DNA of 64,000 nucleotides, from positions 10,360,589 to 10,424,588 of the forward strand of contig OX235268.1 in assembly GCA_944472135.2 (NCBI GenBank), given 5' to 3'. Origin of the DNA: Trichobilharzia regenti (lineage: Eukaryota; Platyhelminthes; Trematoda; Strigeidida; Schistosomatidae). Of the stretch, positions 1 to 10,400 are shown piece after piece. How positions within the stretch are numbered: position 1 is the stretch's first letter; each line of letters begins with the position of its first letter. The notes under the pieces were generated by a model, which was not told the origin of the DNA, made no database searches, and saw only the letters and a program-made list of their open reading frames with translations. Position numbers and translations under genes: made by a program.

Positions 1-2140
1 ACAGTGCAATTGTAATAATTCATAGTGACAGCTGATCAACGTCCAATAATTTTTCCAGTATCCGCAAAGAAAAGCATTGAACAATAACATGGAATGCACT
101 AGGCATGATTCTTCAAAGGACCTGCAGAATAAAACGTGGAATATGACGAATTACATTATGCTGAATGAAAACGCACACTGACATTTTGACTGGAAGAAAA
201 TACTTATCATTTTGTGACAGAATGGTTGTTATGCATTTGATTAGTGATAGAAGTATAAGATACGGTAGAACTGGTCTTCAGAGGAGAAGTGATAATTTCA
301 CCGGTCAAATCGGTAACCCTAAAAGTAGTATTACTTACTATGCTCATGATCACCTCACATGTTTGCATTATTGTTAACTGAAATTCCATGCATAAACAGC
401 TTCTAGGAGATTCAATTAAATTGTGAGAAGGAATTCAGTGTAAATAATATTGTGCCCTATTTTCAAAAGTATCTCATAGTATACTGACATTAACAACTCA
501 TAGTAATTTCAACCTTCATAAGTAGCAAATTCACAAAACGTGAAAGATTGTGGACACTTCAACAAGGGCTTCAGTCTGTATATTGAATCATTAATTGTTC
601 ACAGTATAGAAATATCTGAATGGTACTAATATTACCTGATAAATATGCTTCCAGGTTTTATCAATTCCGGGAGAACTTGGTTGCCACACACAGCATGATA
701 TAAATTCACAGTTGAATACCTGTCGGTATCTATGAGACTTCACATCTAAACGACTAGAATTGTACAAGCAGGGGACATTTTATTTTCGGATGATGTTGAT
801 AATGACGACACTCGACCTCGCATCAACTCTGATTTCAAATTACAAACTTTTGTGCAGTAGGAAAATTATCTCAAGAAATGAATATAAATGAAAGGATTAG
901 AATGAGCTGAAATAATGTGGATGGACAGGATTCTCTTTCATATACATCAGCTTGGTCTGAATGATTACGACGAAACAGTATTAACAGCTAATACACTATT
1001 CCTAAAATAGCTGATGCAATCACCTTGCACAGCATAAAGATTCAACACTGTAAAACCTTCGCCTCAAATCCATGCGGAGAAATAATTTATACAAATATTA
1101 TTGACATTGGTAATAAAACAAATTTTTTTCTCATTTGTATCAACCGAAACCGCATTCTTATACGATATATGTCTTCAGGACTATTTCAAAATATTATGAC
1201 AGCATTCATTTGAGTGAATTTTGAAACTTATTATTTCTAAATATACAATGTACACCTTGTTTGTATTTAAATGTATGTGTTTCACAATTTGCTTTTTTCA
1301 CTTTTCTCTGTTCATGGTCTTATGATGTTCATTAATTAATCATGATTCTCTGTATTTTGTTGTGTTAATAGCAACGAACATGCGAAAACTACTCAGGCAT
1401 ATTAAGCCAATTTACACTTTTGATAGAACTTATACCTACTTAGCGTACTATTCAGCTGTTGAATTCTGTCCATTACATCTCTGTTTTTGACAACTTTGTT
1501 CAGTGGTTGATTACTCTTCTACTTATTCTATAGAATATAGTGAATTTCGCCACGTCGACTGACAATATACGCTGACTTCTGGACACTCTTCATCCTAATA
1601 TTGACTGTGTCATCGTTATTTTGTCTGGCAGAATATGCCTGTAGTTTCGTCACAACAAGGTTATTATTGACGTGCCTAGTGGTAGCAATATTAGAGTGTA
1701 GGTGGTTGTCGGAGAAAAGCTGGTAATTTCAGCAATAGTACTAGTAATCGTAGAAGTAGGAGTATTTTATAACAACCAATACTCCAATGATTCTAAAACG
1801 CCGTACACAATTTACTATGAACGCCACTGCTACACATATCAAATCACTATTATACAATCAATTTCCGTGTATATTCAGGCCGAAGATTACTTAATTGAAT
1901 TGTGAGAATAATTGCATTGAAAGAAGTGTTGTTCCCTAGGTGGCAAATCCTGATTTTCAAAACATTTTATAGTACTTTATTCTTTTATCAGTAGTTAAAT
2001 GAAACAAGGTGAATGATTGTAGATGCGTGGACAGGTGTTTTTGTCTCTTGAGTGAACAACTATTTGGTTAATGTTTCGAAATTTCCACTGCCAATTGATA
2101 TACATGTGAATGAACATCTCTCAGAATTTGGCAACTATGA
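1..2140. other. Upstream intergenic DNA, no gene recognised
   Basis: AT-rich sequence with only short ORFs of about 60-70 codons, none with recognisable motifs. No tRNA-like head, RT motif or convincing acceptor-donor pair was seen. It may be flank or intron of a neighbouring gene. Confidence 0.5.
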
Positions 2141-2146
2141 GCACTG

Positions 2147-2194
2147 TTGTCCACTGCTGTCTCCCGAATACATCTACAAAATATGAGATATAAT
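2147..2194. repeat. 48-bp direct repeat, copy 1
   Basis: Identical to 2263-2310. The two copies flank an AT-only stretch (about 2199-2263) whose halves are near reverse complements and could fold into a hairpin of about 30 bp. The origin is unknown. Confidence 0.85.
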
Positions 2195-2262
2195 TTTTGA
2201 ATTTAATTTTTAACTTTTTTTTAAATTTTGATTTGAAAAAATTTAAAAAAATTAAAATTAAA

Positions 2263-2310
2263 TTGTCCACTGCTGTCTCCCGAATACATCTACAAAATAT
2301 GAGATATAAT
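2263..2310. repeat. 48-bp direct repeat, copy 2
   Basis: Second exact copy of 2147-2194, starting 116 bp after the first. It adjoins the right arm of the AT-rich foldback. Confidence 0.85.
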
Positions 2311-2764
2311 GGAACAGACCTGTGCAAGCAAGATTCATCCAATTCGCACAGATTCTGCTTCCTCCGAAATGGTGTGTGTTGTCTCCAGTCCCATGATTTT
2401 GCTTTCGCGATTATCGTTCCATCTCTGTTAAACTGATTGGTATTCCCATTTACTTCACAGACCGCTTTCTACTGATATCGTATTTTCTTCCATGTATTTC
2501 GTTTGATGGCTTTTGTTGGCAGGTTGAAGTATGGATGTTCGTATTCTTTCTCATCTATCTTGCATCGTGTGTTTGACCAGGCGATATTCAGAATGACCTT
2601 TCCATTTTTGTAATATTGGGAATGCAATGGCAATCATTTTATCGTAATATTTCCTACATAATTTCTAATTTCCTTGTCTTCACCTCTCTATGAATTTTCA
2701 TATATCTTATATGAATCTTATTCATCTGCTAATCATGTCCATTGATTATCATATGATATAGAAG

Positions 2765-3258
2765 ATTTGTACCTCAAGTGGATGATTTTGATGTGGTTGT
2801 GTTCTCTGAGCTGGATGGTTGATTTGCAAAGCTTTCATCACCCTACTGGGTGACATCTTCAGCGCATACTTCAATTTGACGTGAGATTTTAAATTTCTCA
2901 ACGAGTTTATTAATCATCTCTCCTGACCGGTGACCTTGGAAGTGATTGGTTGTTTTGGTGTCTTTTCACACCTTCTGGGCTACTTGCATTGAAACTAATT
3001 ATTTCTTTGACTTGAACTTTGACCGTTTGTGTGTGAAGTTTCTTTCTTATTGGTTGATCAGTTTTGTCTATCTCTATGTGTCTATTGATTGATGATTCAC
3101 TGGAATGCCAAGCTTCTAAAAATTCTCTAGCATTCTTGTTGTTTCCTCTGTCTAATATTTGAACATTATCCCAGTCTAATTGATGTCCGTGGTTGTCTGT
3201 ATGTAGTGAGGCGATATGAGGGAGTGGGTATCATCTCTTTTGATGGCTAGCTTATGTT
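2765..3258 (-). pseudogene. Penelope-like element fragment (C-terminal GIY-YIG endonuclease region), antisense
   Basis: The minus strand from about 3255 reads EHKLAIKRDDTHSLIS, then after a one-base frame change HTDNHGHQLDWDNVQILD, then RGNNKNAREFLEAWHS and INRHIEIDKTDQPIRKK. The histidine/aspartate-rich stretch followed by a REFLEAWHS-type tail is what I know from the end of the GIY-YIG endonuclease domain of Penelope-like retroelements, which are abundant in schistosomes. The RT domain is not present here. The reading frame is broken by the frameshift and later stops, so this is a dead 3' fragment. The stretch at about 2765-2900 looks like the element's 3' untranslated tail. The superfamily call is inference from the motif; the lineage is not assigned. 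Confidence 0.6.
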
Positions 3259-3263
3259 CGTAG

Positions 3264-3795
3264 GGGATATAATCATGGTGTGAAATGCAAATAAAATATT
3301 TGCGATAATAATGATAGTTGAATATCAAGTGTGAAATATGAACTAGTTCACAGGACGTATGCTTATTAGAAAGGGATGTATAATTATGGGATTAGGAGGC
3401 AAATATAAAGACTCACATTACATGGTGTGAAATTAGAAACGATATGAGTGAAAGTGTCAATAATTATTTTTGAATTTAGAATGACAATTGGGAAAGATGG
3501 AAACAAATCAGAGTGAGAATAGTCATAAAAATAAACCAATTATTGTAGAAAAGGTACACAGATAAATAAAAAACAAACAAATGAATACCTGCTGCTCTAC
3601 GCCAAACAAGGGAGTAGGGATTCTAAATGCATAGCTCATTCACAAATTCTGTATCACGAAAATCATTCAACAAAGACTCAGCTGTCTGTAAGAGCTCAAA
3701 ACAAAGAAAATGCGCCAGGTGAGCATGCCTTAGACACAAATTATTGAAACTGGAGAAACCAAGGTTTGAGGGAAATAAATAGGTAAGACAAATAT
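3264..3795. repeat. Dispersed repeat R1, copy 1
   Basis: Aligns by eye over roughly 500 bp with 47652-48145, sharing runs such as GAATATCAAGTGTGAAATAT and CTGCTGCTCTACGCC with substitutions and small indels. It has no coding content. It lies directly before the duplicated MEG promoter of copy A, where copy B instead has a terminal-exon-like block. Confidence 0.75.
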
Positions 3796-3814
3796 TTTTT
3801 AGAATATACTTTTA

Positions 3815-4354
3815 CATTATCCTCTCAATAATTTTGATATCTATTGACATACTTGTTATGCTATTTAGCTCACTGCGCTGCGCCTTACATATCCTAAACA
3901 TGTCACACCTTAACGCTGAACCAACCTCGTCTGATAACCTGAAGTACCTGGATAAACCCTTCACGTGTTCTTTGGTGCACACCAGTAATTAAAAGATTTC
4001 TTGCTCTCCATAGTGCTTTTTCGTGATGAAATCTATTGTATTCTCACTGAAATCACAACAAATTTCAAACAATCTAATAAATTTATGGTCACCTCCTTGT
4101 TGTTTGAAGGTTGTTTTCAAGTTGTTTTGTGTGCAAAGACTTGATATTTTTATCTATCAATCAACAATAATTATTTTGAGCATTTCATTTTGTCAAAAAC
4201 ATGATTATATTTATTTACAGTGAATCGTTGAAGCTGCTACAACAGCCAGTCAATTCAAGGGTAAAATGATCCTTAAAACCAATCACTTTGATTAAAAACA
4301 ATAATAAAAAAGAGTATATAAGGAGATCTGTTCTTGGTTAACACTTCAGTCACA
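3815..4354 (+). promoter_or_regulatory. Duplicated upstream region and promoter of MEG copy A
   Basis: Similar along its length to 53825-54371 upstream of copy B, including a shared block around TTGACATACTTGTTATG and another around GTTTGAAGGTTGTTTTCAAG. It contains an AACCAATCAC (CCAAT-type) motif near 4278 and a TATA element GTATATAAGG at 4314-4323, 32 bases before the ATG of exon 1. Conservation in both paralogues supports a real promoter. The transcription start is not visible from sequence. Confidence 0.7.
4314..4323 (+). promoter_or_regulatory. TATA box of MEG copy A
   Basis: GTATATAAGG; the same ten bases lie at 54331-54340 before copy B, at the same distance from the ATG. The leader between TATA and ATG (about 31 bases) is nearly identical in the two copies, so the 5' UTR must be very short. 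Confidence 0.75.
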
Positions 4355-4421
4355 ATGAATTTCTACAAAGAAGCACTATTACTTATCTGCATTGCATGCT
4401 TGATTCATGAGTATGATTGCA
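4355..4421 (+). CDS. MEG copy A exon 1 (signal peptide)
   Basis: Begins MNFYKEALLL, continues with a hydrophobic core ICIACLI and ends HEYDC plus one base, 22 codons in all. The intron donor GTAAGT follows at once, leaving a phase-1 split codon. A basic/polar start and a hydrophobic core rich in Leu, Ile, Ala and Cys are typical of a cleavable secretion signal. The 67 bases differ from copy B at only three positions (a silent Tyr codon change, a silent Cys codon change and the last base). The flanking intron is much more diverged, so this exon is under purifying selection or was recently converted. The ATG is the first after the TATA box. Confidence 0.85.
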
Positions 4422-7400
4422 GTAAGTCGGAAATATTGAATTAAATTATGTTTTACATATTTTATATGACTGAACGGTTGATACAGAACTACTTAAGATT
4501 TATATGCATTTTGAACATAAGGGTGAATAAAACTGTTTTATGTAACTCTGCTAAAGACTGCCACATTTTCAGTTTCAGTGATGAGCTGTACAGATATATT
4601 AATAAAAATATGAAAATGTATTCAGAGGTAGAGAAAATGTCGAATTTCAAAATATAAGACTTTCAGAAACATTGATGATCCTAGTAGATAATGCTAAAAT
4701 ATATTTCGACGTATGAGTAACACACTCAGTTGTTTTTTAAAGTAAAACCGACTGACACTTATGTCTGTATGTTCATAAGTTCAACACAATTGTACTAAAA
4801 TCTCACACTATTTCTTTCGAATAATGTCACTGATGCGAAGATTTTCCCGAATCAACTCAAACACCGATTTGGTTTTGCAAGGCAAATATTTTATTTTTGT
4901 ACATATAACACTATGATAATTAGCAATATTTGTTTTCACTATGAAGTGTGTATTTGTGTGCGTTGGTGGTACAGCGGTTAGGACGCTCGCCGACTATGCA
5001 AATGGTCCGGGGTCCGATTCCCGCCCACAAACGCACTCCTTTACCTCGTTCATCCAGAAATAATGCTGGTAAAGATGAAAGGTTGGGCCTGAGGCCAGCA
5101 TTTCCATCCTGTAAAAGTAATCATTGCTACAGAAACTTCAATCCACTAGCTTCAGGCGCTATGTTACACTGAACGTGAAGGGAAAAAATGAATTGTATAT
5201 TAACATGCAGTATGTTTGCCACTGAATTTCGAGTATTTGTAATTTAGTGCATAATTTCATAGTAGAGTACATATTAGCAGTATTTCATATTATTTCACAT
5301 ATAACAGAATGTTCTTAAAGATGTTACATAATTTAGGATTTTCACAATGCCGAATACCGTCTCATTATATGTAGACGGACTCATGCTCCTAGAAAAAGAA
5401 GACACGGTCAACAATTGACGATTATTTGTATTCGGGAATTATGAGTATTCTATTATCCAGTTTTATTGTATTTGATAAATTTCCCTATTGGCATACTGAG
5501 GTTCAAGCTAGAGCTTAGAAGTTTCGGTAGCAGTGGTATTGATTCCTACAGGATGGTGTTGCTAGTCCCAAGGCCAACTTTTCCTCTTTATCAATCTTAT
5601 TACAAGTTCAGCAAAGTAAGTTATTTCGTCGGTTGAGCATCGAACTCCGGACCATCTGAGTATTCGGTAAGCATTCCATCGCTGAGCTATCAACTCACAA
5701 ATGTTCCGATAAGTCCAAATTGTGTTGGCAATGGAACCTCTGTCACAGTACATGGGGATTTGAGAAACAATTTTCTGATTCTCTTCCCTTTTCAATTTCA
5801 GCCCTTTGTGATTTTAGACACATACCTATTTAAAATCTTAGTGCATGATTTGAACAAAATTATTTCAAAATAAGGTTTAACAGCTATCTGGTTTTCAAAC
5901 TGAGTTGAAATCAGTGTGCTATCTGCGTGTTCACAAGTGGACTTTGTGACTGATGGCAGAAATGGACAAACCATCCACTGACATCTTTCATTAATACTGC
6001 AACATTCGCAAAAGTTCATGCGAACCGTTTGCTTAGCCTAAACGCATAATATTAATGGCCGAAATTTCTTTTAAACATCAAATCTATATCAACAGACTGT
6101 AAGTTTGATCCTGAATTTTGAAAACTTATAATTTAATGTCCAGTTTCACAGTGGAGTACATATTCATAGAATTTCATTTTATTTCATTTATTACAGGATG
6201 TATTCGGAGATTTTATATTATTTAGCATTTCCACAATGTTGAATACCGTCTAATTACATGTAGATAGATTCATGATCCTGCAAATAAAAGGTGCAGTCAC
6301 CAGTTGCAGTTTGCTGTTATTTTAAAGTGGTACTTATATTCACATCCAGTCATTCCTTCCCTGTTAATGTATGCCCTTCTCATAACAAATTCTACCTTAT
6401 GTGAATTGAATTGTCTACTTTTATTACTATAACAAATTACCATATTGTTGATTGACACAACAGATGAATACTACAACATATAATGAATGATTGTATTCTT
6501 CAGTGGACACATCATTAGGTGAATAATATTCATATTAATTGAAATTGCTCATGTTGCGTCTCAAATAGCATTTGGCACATGCGTACACACCATGAATCTA
6601 CTTGAAGCATTTGACAAATTTTTCTATTCCAGAAAGAACAGTTTTGTCTTAGCAGGGATATTTCATGCCTGCAGTGAAAACACTATACTCACGATTATTT
6701 TTTCTGTTCAAATTTATATCAACAGTCAGTAAGTCTATTGTTCAGTAATGTACATCCTCAATTTAATGTTTCACTGAAGAGTACACTAGGGATTTCTAAT
6801 ATTTCACATTATTTCATAGCACATAAGATGCTTTTAGAAATTACAGACGCCCTCAGAACTACTGAATTTTGAATAGTTTCTCACTATCTGCGGAGGCATT
6901 CAGGGCTGAACTGAAAATCTTAGTTTTCAGAACAATGCAATTAGTCCGTTTTCCACTGAAGGCATGTGTATATTCTACTGCAGTTTTGCATTCAGTTCAA
7001 CAATTTTATTTGTCTGTTTTCATTGTACATTATTGTACCTAATATTCTGTTATTTTCATATTTATGTGAATACCCTCTATTTTTCATTTAATCATTCGAT
7101 TTCAAATGTACAGATAGTAAGTATACTGATATTTATTTTACATAATGTAATGTGCAGATTTATTCTATGCGTTCATATCCTGTAATAATTTTAATTATTC
7201 TACAGTTATGATACAATGAAACAACTTCACTTTCTCAATTATCTCGAAGTTCAGGATTAGACTGTCTATGCAGTATGATGTTCCTCACTAAGTCTTTCAT
7301 TTTTAGTTTTACTGATGAAAATGTTCTGGCGTCATAGTATAGTTAATTATCTATTGTATGAGTACTTCATCAGCGCTGAATGGTTCTAAAGTAAATGAAC

Positions 7401-10400
7401 TGTTTTCTTTGATGGTTTATCCCAGCTTGTTTTTGTGTATTCCACTTGTACTTTGAATTTATTTTTCCTGCGGAAATTTACGGGCAATTTCCTTTTTGAT
7501 TTTATATCCAAACGGACTATTTATTTTAGTCGTCAAATCATTTTTTACTGGAGATATTATCAAGATCTTCCAAGGGATCAACCAATTCAGCTGCTTCACT
7601 TATCGTTTTTCTATTTTAAATTAACTCTCTTAATGATTTGCACTGTGAATATTTCTTCATTTGCTAATTTGTGTTGCATATTCAAGTAATAAACTTTCGA
7701 TCATGGGGAGTTGCAAATGAAAAATTGTCAATTCTTGTTGAAATAAGCAATTTTTTGTCACAAAGACCTGATGATCACTGCCTGTCCCTTCACACTCTTA
7801 GGAGGAGAAGGAACCAACATTATTTTCGCAATTGTAGTTGAGCGTACATGCATCATAATTGTAGAGAAGAGTTTGAAACCATGACTTTCCCTACACCTAA
7901 CCTTGTGCTTGAAGTACTTTGACAAAATGAGAAGTATGAACGAACTCATCTTGACTCGATGATACCTTGTTATCTTTTGTGGTATATATGTTGCTGGACA
8001 TATTCCAGCACACATGTAACTATTAAATTTGATTGAACTTTCAAGTAATAATAATAATCACTTTATTCCACAACAATTGAAATGTTAACGTATGACTTAG
8101 CCAGTCAATACTATCAGACTTAACTTATGACAAGGCAGTGTCTCACTTGAGGCAATTATAAACAGCACTATGGAACCACAAATGGTCGTATACACATTAT
8201 GCTGTTTAAGCACTTCCAAAATACGAAAATTCAGCAAAAGTATTTCTGTCAATTCGATAACATCTCATCATCTCAGAAGCATACAAATAGTAAATCACAC
8301 CGATTAGTACAGCCTCTTGTAATAGGACTTTCTTTCTTTTCTTACGTTCTGGAGTTAACTTGAGAGAATGCAACTAAATCGCGTCAACTCTCAGAGAGAT
8401 TGGTTTACACAGTCTAAAAGGTGATATGAAATATTCAAATATGAATGAAAAGTATTTTAGTAATTTCGAAATATATCACAGAATATCATTGGAATATTTA
8501 AATAAAATAGAAAGTAAGGAAATAAAATAGTCTAAATATGCCTAATATTCAAATTAGAAGAATAATGAACAGCATATTCCACTTTCAATTTCTCAAAATG
8601 AATGTGAATCAGAGCTTGAACAAAATACCTGCATAACAAATTATTCAGAATAATTCTCCACTAAAATCTGCAGTTAGGCGTCAACACCTCTTCGGTATAC
8701 ACCAATTTCGATATGACTTATACTTTACCATCGACCAGCTGATCTAGAAGCAAGTGTTTTGTCTTCAGGAATTTAAGATATCCATCAAGAAGGTATCAAA
8801 TTATGTTCTTAATAATAGCCTTAACTGCTTGATATCTTACCGTCGGCATACTTAAGATAGCTGTATGAATAGCAAAAGCTGCACATTGGTGCTCATTGTT
8901 CAATGTACTTCCTACAGCCGAATTATGGAAAAAAATGTCTTCAAGTCCACCACACTACACATTTTGATAAATTTTTGTTTTGGATCAGAAGAATTCTGTA
9001 TATCGTGAAAATAAATAGAAATACTAATAGGATTTTTTCTTACTGACATACCAAAGAAGACAGAAGTGAAACGAAAGTTCTGTTCAGGCACCATGCTACT
9101 GTTAACATTACGAAGCTGATATGTATTTGTCATGCATTGCAGCCATATTCTAAAAGCTGTTTTTCTCTGAACAATGCTTTAACTGAGACAGCATACATGA
9201 TATCGGTAATACAGAGAATTGTCTGATGTTCAGATTCTCTGTTCAGATAAAGTCTACCGGAGTCGCTACTACACTTCTGACTAGAATGCTGCTTCTCAAA
9301 TGAAAACCTTCGGTGAATTGCATATTTAATTTCTTTGTGTGAATTCAATTTAAACTTAATCGCGCAGAAGAAACTGGTAAGATTTTTTTATAGCTCAAAG
9401 TGAATGTATGTGTTCCCTCAAAGTTTAACAGCAGAACAGAAGGCGTATTTCAGAGAGTATGCGTTTGTTGCATTTGCGTTTTCTGAAAACTATTTCTCGT
9501 CAATATTTAGTTCACTTCGCTGAACATAATTTTTATCGAACAGCTAATACTTCACATCTGCGCTTGGCTTAAAAATCCCTTCAGCCTTTGTTTCTGGTTT
9601 AAAACGATAGCGACTGTGAATATTTTAGGTTTATGTGGAAAACGTCAACTGTATAATTTCTTAGATCTGCAGACATGTGAACACACAACTACTTTTGAAG
9701 TGATCAACAGATAATATGATGTGGGGGAAGACATATTTAGCTGCAAACCTGTCACTTCTGTTCAGTGTACTGGTCACTTATTTGACCTGAAACGTCATTC
9801 AGTATCTCCACCATTAATCAAGAAGAAAAAGTTTGTCTGCCCTCTTGAAAAGGAAAATACGTCAATTGAACCCTAATGAAATTTTTATCACCAAAAAAAG
9901 AAATTGAGCTGATTTTTGAGTTTGGTAGAAAGACACATATGAACAGCTCAGCAACATACAGTGATTGCTTAAAAAATGTGTAAATATAAATAGCGGCTTG
10001 ATCACTTGAAAATATACCTTGGCTTCTCGCTGTTACACTACTTGCAATATATCCATTGAAACGTAAACAAATTTATCCTAATCGACGAATAACTAGTTGA
10101 ACTACAGAAGCCACATTTTGTCTGAAATAGCGCCTCAGTTTCGCTATACTTTACCACCATGGACCTGTATGGGTACTTGTAATAGTAAATCATTTATAGG
10201 TGTATTTTATGTTAGAATACAAGTAATTTAAGTTGTACATTTTTGCTTAAAATAGCGTTTTTCTCTTTCCTCATAGAAAGATATTTCAGTGATTGATGTT
10301 CTATCATATTTTCATTGTAAATTCTCAGGCTACTGGGGTAGGTTTTAAACATTTTCCTTAAGAGAATTTACTAAATATTATGAAATCAAGCCACGAGTAA

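Larger units (their letters stand above)
5196..7120 (+). repeat. Tandemly repeated intron module (about three copies) in intron 1
   Basis: Three diverged modules start near 5196, 6080 and 6712. Each begins with a TATATyAACA-type stretch followed by a donor-like site. Each continues with GAGTACATATT/GAGTACACTAGG, then a TTTCATwTTATTTCA run, and an AATACCGTCT-like block in the first two. The copy-B intron has one counterpart at 54985-55030. This looks like local duplication of an intron segment that carries a potential exon of one codon. The first module has lost its acceptor (AACAT in place of AACAG). Confidence 0.6.

Noticed and set aside
4959..5035. Genuine tRNA gene
   Set aside because: Has A and B boxes but no consistent acceptor-stem pairing, and it is fused to a SINE body that recurs elsewhere.
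7158..7181. 24-nt symmetric block after GTGCAG
   Set aside because: Donor GTAATA is weak and the acceptor is not conserved in the homologous copy-B intron.
8511..8513. AAA between AG and GTAAG
   Set aside because: A-rich context with no pyrimidine tract; such coincidences are expected a few times per window.
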